A stretch of DNA of 64,000 nucleotides from Cellulosimicrobium cellulans (GTDB lineage: Bacteria > Actinomycetota > Actinomycetes > Actinomycetales > Cellulomonadaceae): contig NZ_VEGH01000014.1 of the NCBI RefSeq assembly GCF_007679345.1, forward strand, positions 1 through 64,000, written 5' to 3'. The notes below the pieces were generated by a model that did no database searches, was not told where the DNA came from, and worked only from the letters and a program-made list of their open reading frames with translations. Below, one piece after another: positions 46,508 through 58,209 of the stretch. The translations under genes and the position numbers were made by a program. Each line of letters begins with the position of its first letter. Within the stretch, counting starts at the first letter, position 1.

Positions 46508-47209
46508 ATGCCCCGCGCCTCGCTCGACAAGGACCCGCACGACGTCGCCACGATGTTCGACGGCGTCGCCCGCCGCTACGACCTGACCAACGACGTGCTG
46601 TCGCTCGGCCAGGACCGGATGTGGCGCAAGGCCACCCTGAAGGCGCTCGACGCGCTGCCGGGCGAGACCGTCCTCGACCTGGCCGCGGGCACCGGCACCT
46701 CGAGCGAGCCGCTGGCGGACGCCGGCGTGAAGGTCGTCCCGTGCGACCTGTCGACGGGGATGCTCACGGTCGGCAAGCGGCGCCGCCCCGACCTGCCGTT
46801 CACCGCGGGCGACGCGACGGCGCTGCCGTTCGCGGACGGGGTGTTCGACGCCGTGACGATCTCGTTCGGGCTGCGGAACGTGGTGGACACGGTCGGCGCG
46901 CTGGAGGAGATGCGCCGCGTGACGAAGCCGGGCGGCCGGCTGGTGGTGTGCGAGTTCTCGACGCCGACCTGGACGCCGTTCCGCACGGTGTACTCGGGCT
47001 ACCTCGTGAAGGCGCTGCCGGCGGTGGCGAAGGTCGTCGCGCGGGAGACGGCGGCGTACGACTACCTGGCCGAGTCGATCCAGGACTGGCCGGACCAGCT
47101 GGGCCTGGCGAAGCTGCTGAAGGAGGCGGGCTGGGGGTCGGTCGCGTACCGGAATCTGTCCGGCGGCATCGTCGCCCTGCACCGCGCCACAAATCCTGGG
47201 ATCAATTAG
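46508..47209 (+). CDS. menG: Demethylmenaquinone methyltransferase (MenG/UbiE)
   Basis: The product has 233 residues. The class I methyltransferase SAM site is [20 protein letters not shown] (about residue 57). UbiE signatures are [20 protein letters not shown] near the start, [20 protein letters not shown] and [20 protein letters not shown]. It methylates demethylmenaquinone, the last ring step. The ATG at 46508 is supported by the family N-terminus and by a -10 7 nt upstream. Its TAG stop (47207-47209) forms part of a possible RNA stem. Confidence 0.95.
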   Translation: MPRASLDKDPHDVATMFDGVARRYDLTNDVLSLGQDRMWRKATLKALDALPGETVLDLAAGTGTSSEPLADAGVKVVPCDLSTGMLTVGKRRRPDLPFTAGDATALPFADGVFDAVTISFGLRNVVDTVGALEEMRRVTKPGGRLVVCEFSTPTWTPFRTVYSGYLVKALPAVAKVVARETAAYDYLAESIQDWPDQLGLAKLLKEAGWGSVAYRNLSGGIVALHRATNPGIN

Positions 47210-47265
47210 CGTCGAATGGTGGGACGAAAGTCCCGGATAACCCCTGGTCAGGAGCAGCGACGCTA
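47207..47265 (+). ncRNA. Possible structured RNA between menG and menJ
   Basis: TAGCGTCG (47207-47214) pairs perfectly with CGACGCTA (47258-47265). Inside lies GGGAC-GAAA-GTCCC (47221-47234), a stem with a GNRA tetraloop, and a CCT/AGG mini-stem (47243-47252). The region is visibly less GC-rich than its surroundings. It may be the menG 3' structure, a leader element of the menJ-nuo transcript, or chance. I recognise no known RNA family. Confidence 0.3.
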
Positions 47266-47305
47266 CTGAGGCAAACCTTCGCAGACAGATCGTTGGTCGG
47301 ATCAC

Positions 47306-47311
47306 TAGACT
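47306..47311 (+). promoter_or_regulatory. Possible -10 (TAGACT) of the menJ-nuo transcript
   Basis: TAGACT lies 32 nt before the menJ ATG and 15 nt before the Rex operator. The -35 region 18 nt upstream (CAGACA, 47282-47287) is weak. A start near 47318 would put the Rex site just downstream, suited to blocking. Confidence 0.3.
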
Positions 47312-47326
47312 CGCCCTGTCAACACG

Positions 47327-47342
47327 TGTGAAGGCATTCACA
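47327..47342. promoter_or_regulatory. Rex operator upstream of menJ and the nuo operon
   Basis: TGTGAAGGCATTCACA has perfect 6-bp arms (TGTGAA, TTCACA) around 4 nt and matches the Streptomyces Rex operator consensus TGTGAAC-N3-TTCACA at nearly every fixed position. It ends 1 nt before the menJ ATG. The rex gene is in this window at 25711. nuo operons are established Rex targets in Streptomyces. Confidence 0.85.
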
Positions 47343-47343
47343 A

Positions 47344-48651
47344 ATGGGGCGAACTGTGCACAGTGGCAAGAGCGATGACGCGGACGTCATCGTCGTCGGC
47401 GCCGGACCGGGTGGGTCCAGCGCCGCCTACCACTGCGCCGCCGCGGGCCTGTCGGTCCTGCTGCTCGACAAGGCGAGCTTCCCCCGGGACAAGATCTGCG
47501 GCGACGGCCTGACGCCGCGCGCGGTGGCCGAGCTGGTCCGGATGGGCGTGCCGCTGCGCGAGCAGGACGGCTGGATCCGGAACGTCGGGCTGCGCGTCCT
47601 GGGCGGCGGCCACGTGGTCGAGCTGCCCTGGCCCGAGCTGTCCTCCTACCCGTCGTACGGCCTGGCCCGCGCCCGCACCTCGCTCGACCACCTGCTGCTC
47701 GAGCACGCCCGCGCCGCCGGCGCCAAGGTGCAGGAGCGGACCAACGTCACGGGCCCGCTCGTCGACGAGCGCACCGGTCGCGTGGTCGGCGTCCAGGCCC
47801 GCCCGGTCGACGCCGACGGCCGCCGCGCGGGGGACCCGGTCGAGTACCGCGCCCCCGTCGTGATCGCCGCCGACGGCGTGTCCGCCCGGCTCGCGACCGG
47901 CCTCGGCCTGGAGAAGCGCCAGGACCGGCCGATGGGCGTCGCCGTCCGGACCTACTTCGAGACGCCCCGCCACGACGACCCGTGGATGGAGAGCCACCTC
48001 GAGCTCTGGGACGGCAAGCCCGGCGAGTCGGACCTCATGCCCGGCTACGGCTGGATCTTCTCGCTCGGCGACGGCACCGCCAACGTCGGCCTCGGCTCGG
48101 TGTCCTCGACCGCCGCCGCGACCAAGGTCGACTACAAGGACCTGTTCGCGACGTGGATGGCGAACGCCCCCGCGGAGTGGGAGTTCACCCCGGAGCACCA
48201 GCTCGGCCCGGTGCGCGGCGCCGCGCTGCCGATGGGCTTCAACCGCGGCCCGCTGTACGGCCGCGGCCTCATGCTCGTCGGCGACGCGGCCGGGATGATC
48301 AGCCCGTTCAACGGCGAGGGCATCGCCTACGCGCTGCAGGCCGGCCGGGTCGCCGCGGACGCGATCGTCCAGGCCGCCGCCCGGGGCACCGCCGCCGGAC
48401 GGGAGCGCGCGCTCGCCACCTACGGCGCGCGGATGAAGGACGACCTGGGCGGGTACTACACGCTCGGCCGGGTGTTCGTGAAGCTGATCGAGCGACCCGA
48501 GATCATGCGGGCCTGCACGCGGTACGGCCTGCCCCGCCCGCTGGTCATGAAGCTCACGCACAAGCTGCTCGCGGACTGCTACGAGCCGCACGGCGGCGAC
48601 TGGGCCGACCGGACCATCGCCGCCCTCGCGCGTCTGGCGCCGGCCTCGTGA
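47344..48651 (+). CDS. menJ: Menaquinone reductase MenJ (geranylgeranyl reductase family)
   Basis: The product has 435 residues. The FAD-binding Rossmann motif is DADVIVVGAGPGGSSAAYHC (about residue 12), followed by FPRDKICGDGLTPRAVAELV, a hallmark of this reductase family. Further FAD blocks are MPGYGWIFSLGDGTANVGLG and LMLVGDAAGMISPFNGEGIA. It saturates one isoprene unit of the menaquinone tail. The ATG at 47344 starts 1 nt after the Rex operator; an in-frame GTG at 47356 is an alternative if the operator overlaps the start site. nuoA follows after 111 nt, probably on the same mRNA. Confidence 0.92.
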   Translation: MGRTVHSGKSDDADVIVVGAGPGGSSAAYHCAAAGLSVLLLDKASFPRDKICGDGLTPRAVAELVRMGVPLREQDGWIRNVGLRVLGGGHVVELPWPELSSYPSYGLARARTSLDHLLLEHARAAGAKVQERTNVTGPLVDERTGRVVGVQARPVDADGRRAGDPVEYRAPVVIAADGVSARLATGLGLEKRQDRPMGVAVRTYFETPRHDDPWMESHLELWDGKPGESDLMPGYGWIFSLGDGTANVGLGSVSSTAAATKVDYKDLFATWMANAPAEWEFTPEHQLGPVRGAALPMGFNRGPLYGRGLMLVGDAAGMISPFNGEGIAYALQAGRVAADAIVQAAARGTAAGRERALATYGARMKDDLGGYYTLGRVFVKLIERPEIMRACTRYGLPRPLVMKLTHKLLADCYEPHGGDWADRTIAALARLAPAS

Positions 48652-48762
48652 CGGCCGCCGCCCGCACCGGGCCGCCCTGACGGGACGCGCCGGCCTCGCC
48701 CGCCGGCAGCACCCGCTCCGCAGCCCCACGGAAGCACTCCACCCCCCAACGGGAGAGCACCG

Positions 48763-49131
48763 ATGACCAACCCGTACGTCCCCCTCCTCGTCATGATGGG
48801 GGTGGCCGCCGTCCTCGCGGTCGGCGGCCTCGCCGCCAGCGCCGTGATCGGCCCCAAGCGCTACAACCGCGCCAAGCTCGAGGCCTACGAGTGCGGCATC
48901 CAGCCGACCCCGCACGCCGTCGGCGGCGGCCGGTTCCCGGTGAAGTACTACCTGGTCGCGATGACCTTCATCATCTTCGACATCGAGGTCGTGTTCCTCT
49001 ACCCGTGGGCCGTCAGCTTCGGTGAGCTGGCCGTCTTCGGGCTCGTGGCGATGGTGGGGTTCCTCGCGCTGATCACCGTGCCGTTCCTCTACGAGTGGCG
49101 GCGCGGCGGTCTCGAGTGGGACGAGGACTGA
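48763..49131 (+). CDS. nuoA: NADH-quinone oxidoreductase subunit A
   Basis: The product has 122 residues with three membrane segments: [40 protein letters not shown] and [20 protein letters not shown]. The loop after segment 1, [20 protein letters not shown], holds the conserved Cys that shifts with the active/deactive state. [14 protein letters not shown] is the family signature. It is the first gene of the operon; GGGAGAG precedes the ATG. nuoB follows after 1 nt. Confidence 0.97.
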   Translation: MTNPYVPLLVMMGVAAVLAVGGLAASAVIGPKRYNRAKLEAYECGIQPTPHAVGGGRFPVKYYLVAMTFIIFDIEVVFLYPWAVSFGELAVFGLVAMVGFLALITVPFLYEWRRGGLEWDED

Positions 49132-49132
49132 G

Positions 49133-49684
49133 ATGGGTATCGAAGAGGCTCCCAGCGGCTTCCTGCTGACGTCGGTCGAGACGCTCGCCGGCCTGGTCCG
49201 GAAGGCCTCGCTGTGGCCGGTGACGTTCGGCCTGGCGTGCTGCGCGATCGAGATGATGGCGACCGGCGGTTCCCGGTTCGACATCTCCCGGTTCGGCATG
49301 GAGGTGTTCCGCGCCTCCCCGCGCCAGTCCGACCTGATGATCGTGGCCGGCCGGGTCAGCCAGAAGATGGCGCCCGTGGTGCGGCAGGTCTACGACCAGA
49401 TGGCCGAGCCCAAGTGGGTGCTGTCGATGGGCGTGTGCGCCAGCAGCGGCGGCATGTTCAACAACTACGCGATCGTCCAGGGCGTCGACCACGTCGTGCC
49501 GGTGGACATCTACCTGCCCGGCTGCCCGCCGCGGCCGGAGATGCTGATCAACGCGATCCTCGAGCTGCACGAGCAGATCAAGGCCGAGCCGCTCGGCAAG
49601 AACCGCGCGGACATCGCCCGCGAGGTCGAGGCGGCCGCGCTGCGCGCCGAGCCGACCTCCCACATGACGGGGCTGCTGCGATGA
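49133..49684 (+). CDS. nuoB: NADH-quinone oxidoreductase subunit B
   Basis: The product has 183 residues. The N2 cluster cysteines are in [40 protein letters not shown] and [20 protein letters not shown]. It passes electrons from the last iron-sulfur cluster N2 to menaquinone at the interface with subunits D and H. The ATG at 49133 lies 1 nt after the nuoA stop. It overlaps nuoC by 4 nt. Confidence 0.97.
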   Translation: MGIEEAPSGFLLTSVETLAGLVRKASLWPVTFGLACCAIEMMATGGSRFDISRFGMEVFRASPRQSDLMIVAGRVSQKMAPVVRQVYDQMAEPKWVLSMGVCASSGGMFNNYAIVQGVDHVVPVDIYLPGCPPRPEMLINAILELHEQIKAEPLGKNRADIAREVEAAALRAEPTSHMTGLLR

Positions 49685-50478
49685 GCGACGAGAAGAAGGA
49701 CGCCGCCGAGGCCGCCAAGGCCGGGACCGCCGGGTCCGCCGACCCGGGCGCGCAGCGCACCAGCGAGGCCGCCCTGGAGGCGGGCGCGCAGCACGTGCCC
49801 GCGGACCGGACGCTGCCGCTCGAGGTCGTCGAGACCCGGCACGGCATGTTCGGCGTGCACGGGTCCGGCGACACCTCCGGGTTCGGCGGCCTCGTGCAGA
49901 CCGTGGTGCTGCCCGGACCGAGCGAGCGGCCGTACGGCGGCTGGTTCGACGAGGTCGTGGACGTGCTCACCGAGCTGCTGGACGCCTCCGGCACCGGTGC
50001 CGCCGCGGCGCTGGAGTCCGTGGTCGTCGACCGCGGCGAGCTCACCCTGAACATCGCCCGGGAGCACGTGGTCGAGGTCACGCGGCACCTGCGCGACGAC
50101 CAGGACCTGCGGTTCGAGCTGTCGCTCGGTGTCAGCGGCGTGCACTACCCGCACGACACCGGCCGCGAGCTGCACGCCGTCTACCACCTGGTGTCCGTCA
50201 CGCACGGGCGCCGGCTCCGGCTCGAGGTCGCCGCACCCGAGGGCGACCCGACCATCCCCAGCACCGTCGGGGTGTACCCGGCCAACGACTGGCACGAGCG
50301 CGAGACCTGGGACTTCTTCGGCATCGTCTTCACCGGCCGCACCGACCTGGCGCGGATCGAGATGCCGGACGACTGGCCCGGCCACCCGCAGCGCAAGGAC
50401 TACCCGCTCGGCGGGATCCCGGTGGAGTACAAGGGCGCCACCATCCCGCCGGCCGACCAGCGGAGGACCTACTCGTGA
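49681..50478 (+). CDS. nuoC: NADH-quinone oxidoreductase subunit C
   Basis: The product has 265 residues. The first 55 residues are polar, Ala/Glu-rich and not part of the core fold. The core has [40 protein letters not shown] and the signature [40 protein letters not shown]. It is a separate subunit here, not fused to D as in E. coli. It starts at ATG 49681. A 52-nt gap, unusual for this operon, separates it from nuoD. Confidence 0.96.
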   Translation: MSDEKKDAAEAAKAGTAGSADPGAQRTSEAALEAGAQHVPADRTLPLEVVETRHGMFGVHGSGDTSGFGGLVQTVVLPGPSERPYGGWFDEVVDVLTELLDASGTGAAAALESVVVDRGELTLNIAREHVVEVTRHLRDDQDLRFELSLGVSGVHYPHDTGRELHAVYHLVSVTHGRRLRLEVAAPEGDPTIPSTVGVYPANDWHERETWDFFGIVFTGRTDLARIEMPDDWPGHPQRKDYPLGGIPVEYKGATIPPADQRRTYS

Positions 50479-50530
50479 ACTCACCCCACGACATCGCTCG
50501 CTGCGCTCCCGATCTCGCGGGGGCCCCGAG
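50479..50530. repeat. 52-nt spacer with repeat-like sequence between nuoC and nuoD
   Basis: The spacer contains ATCGCTCGCTGCGCTCCCGA (50491-50510) and continues into TCTCGCGGGGGCCCCGAG, a mixture of near-palindromic blocks (GCGGGGGCCCC). All other junctions in the operon from nuoA to nuoK overlap or are at most 2 nt. An inserted short repeat is the simplest reading; the origin is unclear. Confidence 0.5.
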
Positions 50531-51880
50531 ATGAGCACGACGACCCCCAGGGCGACCGGCCACCTCGTCGACGACGAGACCGTCGGCCTGCGCACGTTCG
50601 AGGCGACCGGCGGCGACTGGTCCGACATCGCCGAGGAGGCGGCCCGGCTCGGCGAGCAGCGCATCGTCGTCAACATGGGCCCCCAGCACCCGTCCACCCA
50701 CGGCGTGCTCCGCCTCATGCTCGAGATCGACGGCGAGACGGTGACCGAGGCCCGCGCGGGCATCGGCTACCTGCACACCGGCATCGAGAAGAACATGGAG
50801 TACCGCACCTGGACCCAGGGCGTGACGTTCTGCACCCGCATGGACTACGTCGCCCCGCTGTTCCAGGAGGCCGCGTACTGCCTCGCGGTGGAGAAGCTGC
50901 TCGGCATCACCGACGACATCCCGGTCCGCGCCAGCGAGATCCGGGTCCTGATGATGGAGCTCAACCGGATCTCCTCGCACCTGGTGTGCCTGGCGACCGG
51001 CGGCAACGAGCTCGGCGCCACGACGATCATGACCATCGGGTTCACCGCCCGCGAGGAGATCCTGCGGATCTTCGAGATGGTCACCGGCCTGCGGATGAAC
51101 CACGCGTACATCCGCCCCGGCGGCGTCGCGCAGGACGTCCCGCCGGGCGGGCTCGACTCCGTGCGCGAGGCGCTGGTCGGCGTGCGCCGCTACCTCACGC
51201 AGCTCGAGGACCTCATGCTCGGCCAGCCGATCCTCAAGGGCCGGCTGCAGAACGTGGGCGTGCTCAACCTCGCCGGCTGCATGGCGCTCGGCATCACCGG
51301 CCCGATGCTCCGGTCGACCGGCCTGCCGTACGACGTCCGCAAGGCCGCCCCGTACTGCGGCTACGAGACCTACGACTTCGACGTCCCGGTCTCCGAGGGC
51401 TCGGACTGCTGGGACCGGATGGTCCTGCGGATCGAGGAGTGCTACCAGTCGATGCGGATCGTCGAGCAGGTCGTCGAGCGGCTGCAGGCCTCGGCCGGCA
51501 CGCCCGTCATGGTCGAGGACAAGAAGATCGCCTGGCCCGCCCAGCTCGCCATCGGCAGCGACGGCATGGGCAACTCGCTCGACCACATCCGGGAGATCAT
51601 GGGCACCTCGATGGAGGCCCTGATCCACCACTTCAAGCTGGTGACGGAGGGCTTCCGGGTCCCCGCCGGGCAGGCGTGGCAGACCGTCGAGCACCCCCGC
51701 GGCGAGCTCGGCGTGCACCTCGTGTCCGACGGGGGCACCAAGCCGTACCGGGCGCACTTCCGCGACCCGTCGTTCAACAACCTGCAGGCCGTCTCGGTGC
51801 TCTGCGAGGGCGGGCAGGTGGCGGACGTCGTCTGCTCCGTCGCCTCCATCGACCCGGTGCTCGGAGGGGTGGACCGCTGA
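50531..51880 (+). CDS. nuoD: NADH-quinone oxidoreductase subunit D
   Basis: The product has 449 residues. Quinone-site residues lie in [20 protein letters not shown] (His, Thr) and [20 protein letters not shown]; the hydrogenase-like fold has [20 protein letters not shown] and [20 protein letters not shown]. The C-terminus [23 protein letters not shown] is canonical. The protein forms the quinone cavity with NuoB. The ATG at 50531 follows GGGGGCCCCGAG; nuoE overlaps by 1 nt. Confidence 0.97.
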   Translation: MSTTTPRATGHLVDDETVGLRTFEATGGDWSDIAEEAARLGEQRIVVNMGPQHPSTHGVLRLMLEIDGETVTEARAGIGYLHTGIEKNMEYRTWTQGVTFCTRMDYVAPLFQEAAYCLAVEKLLGITDDIPVRASEIRVLMMELNRISSHLVCLATGGNELGATTIMTIGFTAREEILRIFEMVTGLRMNHAYIRPGGVAQDVPPGGLDSVREALVGVRRYLTQLEDLMLGQPILKGRLQNVGVLNLAGCMALGITGPMLRSTGLPYDVRKAAPYCGYETYDFDVPVSEGSDCWDRMVLRIEECYQSMRIVEQVVERLQASAGTPVMVEDKKIAWPAQLAIGSDGMGNSLDHIREIMGTSMEALIHHFKLVTEGFRVPAGQAWQTVEHPRGELGVHLVSDGGTKPYRAHFRDPSFNNLQAVSVLCEGGQVADVVCSVASIDPVLGGVDR

Positions 51881-52802
51881 TGACCGCCATCGACCACCCG
51901 CGGATCCCCGGCTCGGGGCGCCCGCGCGCGGCGTACGACGACGCGACCCGGGAGCGGCTCGCCGCCGACGCGGCGCAGGTCGTCGCCCGGTACCCGGACC
52001 CGCGCTCGGCCCTCCTGCCGCTGCTGCACCTGGTGCAGTCCGAGGACGGCTACGTGAGCCCGGCGGGCATCGCGTTCTGCGCCGCCACGCTCGACCTGTC
52101 GACGGCCCAGGTCTCCGCGGTCGCGACCTTCTACACCCAGTACAAGCGCCGCCCGAACGGCGAGTACACGGTGGGCGTCTGCACCAACACGCTCTGCGCC
52201 ATCATGGGCGGCGACGCGATCTGGGAGGACCTCACCGACCGGCTCGGCATCGGCCACGACGAGACGACGGGCGACGGCAAGATCACGCTCGAGCGGATCG
52301 AGTGCAACGCGGCCTGCGACTACGCGCCGGTCATGATGATCAACTGGGAGTTCTTCGACAACCAGACGCCGGACTCGGCCGCCGAGGTGGTCGGGAGGCT
52401 GATCGCGGGGGAGCCCGTGGCGCCGACCCGCGGGCCGTCCCGGGTGCAGACGTTCAAGCAGGTGTCCCGCGTGCTGGCCGGGTTCCCGGACGGCCTCGCG
52501 GACGAGGGCGTCGCGGCCGGCGAGCCGACGCTCCGCGGGCTCCGGCTCGCGCGGGAGAACGGCTGGACCGCCCCGTCGGTCGACGCCGCGCAGCGCGACG
52601 CCGCCCAGGAGCAGCAGGCCGAGCCCGCCGCCCCGGCCGCCGGCACCGCCGCACCGGGGGCCTCCGCGCCGCAGCCCGGCGGCGAGCAGTCCTCCGTCGA
52701 CCGGCCCGCGGCCGGCGCCCCGGAGCGGTCCGCCGACCAGGAGAAGGCCGAGCACCGCGCCGACGACACGAGCAAGCCCGCCGACAGCGAGAAGGAGTCG
52801 TG

Positions 52803-52803
<1 letters not shown>
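51880..52803 (+). CDS. nuoE: NADH-quinone oxidoreductase subunit E with long C-terminal extension
   Basis: The product has 307 residues, compared with about 165 in E. coli. The N1a [2Fe-2S] cluster ligands Cys101 and Cys106 ([12 protein letters not shown]) and Cys142 and Cys146 ([14 protein letters not shown]) are intact. The extra C-terminal 100 residues (about 205-307) are rich in Ala, Pro, Glu and Gln with no recognised domain; part of this is shared by other high-GC actinobacteria, from memory. The subunit accepts electrons from the FMN in NuoF. It overlaps both neighbours by 1 nt. Confidence 0.95.
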
Positions 52804-54142
<1,339 letters not shown>

Positions 54143-54143
<1 letters not shown>

Positions 54144-56803
54144 TGACCGTCACCGCATCGAAGCCCGCCGGGTCGGGCGCGACGCCGCCGCCCGAGCCGA
54201 AGCCCGACGGCGTCACCTTCACCATCGACGGCATCGAGACCACCGTGCCCAAGGGCACCCTGGTCATCCGCGCCGCCGAGCAGCTCGGCATCCAGATCCC
54301 GCGGTTCTGCGACCACCCGCTGCTGGCCCCGGCCGGCGCGTGCCGCCAGTGCCTCGTCGAGGTCTGGGCCCCGGGCCGCGACGGCAAGGTCGCGAAGATG
54401 CCGAAGCCGCAGGCCTCGTGCACGCTCACCGCCACGCCCGGCATGGACGTCCGCACGCAGCGCACCTCCGCCGAGGCGGACAAGGCGCAGCACGGCGTCA
54501 TGGAGCTGCTGCTCATCAACCACCCGCTGGACTGCCCGGTCTGCGACAAGGGCGGCGAGTGCCCCCTGCAGAACCAGGCCATGTCCAACGGCCGCAGCCA
54601 GACCCGGTTCGTCGACATCAAGCGGACGTTCCCCAAGCCGATCGCCGTGTCGACCGAGATCCTGCTCGACCGCGAGCGGTGCATCCTGTGCCAGCGGTGC
54701 ACCCGGTTCTCCCGGGAGATCGCCGGCGACCCGTTCATCGACCTGCAGAAGCGCGGCGCGATGCAGCAGATCGGCCGGTTCGACGCCGACGTGCTCGGCT
54801 TCGCCGGCGCGGGGGTCGAGGGCGAGGACGGGGCCGCGGACGGCACGCTGGCGTTCGACGACCGCGTGTTCCTCGGCGCCGACATCCCCGTCGGACCGGC
54901 GGAGGACGACGAGTCGGGTTCGCCGTTCGCGTCGTACTTCTCCGGCAACACCGTCCAGATCTGCCCGGTCGGCGCGCTGACCGGTGCCGCCTACCGGTTC
55001 CGCGCCCGCCCGTTCGACCTGGTGTCGACGCCGGGCGTCGCCGAGCACGACTCGTCCGGCGCGGCGATCCGCGTCGACCACCGGCGGGGCGTCGTGCTGC
55101 GCCGGCTCGCGGGGGAGGACCCCGAGGTCAACGAGGAGTGGATCACCGACAAGGACCGGTTCGCGTTCACCTGGCAGTCCGCCGCCGACCGGATCACCAC
55201 GCCCCTGGTGCGGGACCGCGCGGAGGACGGCAGCCGCGGCGAGCTGCACCCCGCGTCCTGGGCCGAGGCCCTCGAGGTCGCGGCCCACGGGCTGGAGCAG
55301 GCCCGCGCCGCGGGCGGCGTCGGGGTGCTCCCCGGCGGCCGGCTGACCGTCGAGGACGCCTACGCGTACGGCAAGTTCGCCCGCGTGGTGCTCGGCACCA
55401 ACGACGTCGACCTGCGCGCCCGGCCGCACTCGGACGAGGAGCTCGCGTTCCTCGGGCACGCGGTCGCCGGCACCGGCCTGGGCGTCACGTTCCGCGACCT
55501 GGAGGCCGCGCCGACCGTCCTGCTCGCCGGCCTGGAGGCCGAGGAGGAGGCCGGGATCGTGTTCCTGCGGCTGCGCAAGGGCGTCGTCGCGGGCCGCACG
55601 AAGGTCCACGCCGTGGCGCCGCTGGCCAGCCGCGGGCTGGAGCGCCTGGACGGCACGCTGCTGCGCGCCGCCCCGGGCACCGAGCCCGAGGTGCTGGACG
55701 CCGTCGGCTCCGGCGACCTCGCCGACCTCGGGGCCGCGCTCGGCGCCGAGGGCGCGCTGGTCCTGGTGGGCGAGCGCCTGGCCGCCGTGCCCGGCGCCCT
55801 GTCCGCCGTGCTCCGGCTGGCCGAGCGCACCGGCGCCCGCGTCGCGTGGATCCCGCGCCGCGCCGGCGAGCGGGGCGGCGTCGAGGCCGGCGCGCTGCCG
55901 ACCCTGCTGCCCGGCGGCCGCCCGGTCGCCGACGCCGCGGCCCGCGTGGACGTGGCCGCCGCCTGGGACGTCGAGCACCTGCCCGCCGAGCCCGGCCGCG
56001 ACACCGCCGCGATCCTCGCGGCCGCCGCGGACGGGACGCTCGGCGGCCTGCTGGTCGGCGGCGTGGACGTGCGCGACCTGCCCGACCCGGCCGCCGCCCG
56101 CGCGGCGCTGTCCGCAGCCGGCTTCGTCGTCTCGCTCGAGGTCCGGGCCTCCGAGGTCACCGCGCTCGCCGACGTGGTGCTGCCGGTCGCCCCGCCCGTG
56201 GAGCGCCCCGGCACGTACGTGTCCTGGGAGGGCCGGGTGCGGCCGTTCCCGCAGGCGCTCACCTCGACCGCGATGCCGGACCACCGCGTCCTCGACGCGC
56301 TGGCCGACGAGCTCGGCGTGACCCTGGGCCTGCGCACCGTCGCCGAGGTGCACGCCGACGCCGACCCGCTGACCGGCGAGTGGGACGGCGCGCGCGTCGC
56401 CGCCCCGGCCGTCGCCGCCGCCGAGCCGCCGGCCGTCGCCCCCGGGCACGCGGTCCTGGCGTCCTGGCACCAGCTGCTCGACGCCGGCCGGCTGCAGGAC
56501 GGCGAGCCGTTCCTGGCGGGCACCGCCAAGCGCCCGGTCGCCCGGCTGTCGCCGGCGACCGCGGAGGCCGCGGGGGTGCTGGACGGCGCGCTGCTCACCG
56601 TCGCCACCGACGCCGGGTCCATCACGCTGCCGGCCGTCGTCACCGACATGGCCGACCACGTCGTCTGGCTGCCCACCGCCTCGGCGGGCAGCCAGGTCCG
56701 GGACGCGCTGCGCGCGGTGCCGGGCGACCTGGTCCGGGTCGGGCCGGCCGAGCCCGCGGGTCCTGTCGAGGGCACCGCCACCGACGAGGAGGTGACCGCG
56801 TGA
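54143..56803 (+). CDS. nuoG: NADH-quinone oxidoreductase subunit G
   Basis: The product has 886 residues. The N-terminal ferredoxin-type region has [20 protein letters not shown] and PQASCTLT (N1b), [18 protein letters not shown] with an upstream His (N5 region) and [20 protein letters not shown] with QICPVGALT (N4). The molybdopterin-type domain (about 290-880) is degenerate, with many Ala/Val/Asp runs and no obvious cofactor ligands, as expected for complex I. It is somewhat longer than mycobacterial NuoG, from memory. The GTGA overlap couples it to nuoH. Confidence 0.95.
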
Positions 56804-58209
56804 CCGCGACCCTCGCGGCCGTGCTGCCCACCGTGCTCCCCGCCGCCGCGGCGGACGGGGGCGCGGCCGACTTCAGCCAGGACGTGTTCTGGGTCTGGCT
56901 GCTCAAGGCCGTCGGCATCCTGGTGTTCCTGCTGCTCAGCGTGCTCATCGCCATCTGGTTCGAGCGCCGCGTCGTCGGCCGGATGCAGCTGCGTCCCGGC
57001 CCGAACGTGCACGGCCCGTTCGGCCTGTTCCAGTCGCTCGCCGACGCGATGAAGCTGCTGCTCAAGGAGGACGTCACCGTCAAGGCGGCCGACAAGCTGG
57101 TCTACCTGGTGGCGCCGTTCATCGCGGTGTTCTGCTCGCTGCTGACGATGGCGGTCATCCCGTTCGGGCCCGAGGTGTCGATCTTCGGCGTGCTCACCCC
57201 GCTGCAGCTCACCGACTTCCCGGTCGCGGTGCTCTACATCCTGGCCTGCGCCTCGGTCGGCGTGTACGGCATCGTCCTGGGCGGCTGGTCGTCCAACTCG
57301 ACCTACCCGCTGCTCGGTGCCGTGCGGTCCACCGCGCAGGTCATCTCGTACGAGCTCGCGATGGGCCTGTCGCTGGTCAGCGTGTTCATCCTGGCCGGGT
57401 CGATGTCGACCTCCGAGATAGTCGCCTCGCAGACCACGATCTGGTGGCTGATCCCGCTGGCGCCGGCGTTCGTCATCTACGTCATCTCGATGGTCGGCGA
57501 GACCAACCGGCTGCCGTTCGACCTCCCCGAGGCGGAGGGCGAGCTGGTCGGCGGCTACACCACCGAGTACTCGTCGATGAAGTTCGCCTGGTTCTTCCTG
57601 GCCGAGTACATCAACATGCTCAACGTCTCGGCCGTGGCGACCACGCTGTTCTTCGGCGGCTGGCGCGCCCCGTGGCCGCTGTCCTGGATCGGCGACGGCG
57701 TGCTCAACACCGGCTGGTGGCCGCTGCTGTGGTTCGTCGCCAAGGTCTGGCTGTTCATGTTCCTGTTCGTGTGGATCCGCGGCACGCTGCTGCGGTTCCG
57801 GTACGACCAGTTCATGAAGTTCGGCTGGAAGGTGCTGATCCCGTCGGCGCTGGTCTGGCTGGTCTGCGTCGCGGTCGTCCAGGGCGTCCGCCAGTTCGGC
57901 GGCGCGGACGTCATGGCGATGCTGCCGTGGCTCGGCGGCGCGATCCTCGTGATCGTCGCGCTGTCGTTCCTCATCCCGGAGAAGAAGGCCGCTCCGGAGC
58001 CGGCGCCGTCGGACGAGCCGTTCGACGCCTTCGCCGGCGGCTTCCCCGTTCCGCCGCTGCCCGGCCAGAGCCTGCCGCCGTCGCCGCGCGCTGCACGGCG
58101 CGAGGCGCAGGCGCCCGCGTCGCCCGCCCTCGTCGGCGGACCCGCGACCGACCAGGGCGCGGACGGCGACGCCCCCGAGTCCCCCACCCAGGAGGTGCCG
58201 CGTGGCTGA
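56800..58209 (+). CDS. nuoH: NADH-quinone oxidoreductase subunit H with C-terminal tail
   Basis: The product has 469 residues. About eight membrane segments, with the quinone-entry signature [20 protein letters not shown] and [30 protein letters not shown] (loop acid residues). E. coli NuoH has about 325 residues: here a tail of about 75 residues after [20 protein letters not shown] is polar, Pro-rich and probably cytoplasmic. The GTG at 56800 follows AGGAGG. The end of the gene contains the nuoI start and its AGGAGG site, with an 8-nt overlap. Confidence 0.95.
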   Translation: MTATLAAVLPTVLPAAAADGGAADFSQDVFWVWLLKAVGILVFLLLSVLIAIWFERRVVGRMQLRPGPNVHGPFGLFQSLADAMKLLLKEDVTVKAADKLVYLVAPFIAVFCSLLTMAVIPFGPEVSIFGVLTPLQLTDFPVAVLYILACASVGVYGIVLGGWSSNSTYPLLGAVRSTAQVISYELAMGLSLVSVFILAGSMSTSEIVASQTTIWWLIPLAPAFVIYVISMVGETNRLPFDLPEAEGELVGGYTTEYSSMKFAWFFLAEYINMLNVSAVATTLFFGGWRAPWPLSWIGDGVLNTGWWPLLWFVAKVWLFMFLFVWIRGTLLRFRYDQFMKFGWKVLIPSALVWLVCVAVVQGVRQFGGADVMAMLPWLGGAILVIVALSFLIPEKKAAPEPAPSDEPFDAFAGGFPVPPLPGQSLPPSPRAARREAQAPASPALVGGPATDQGADGDAPESPTQEVPRG

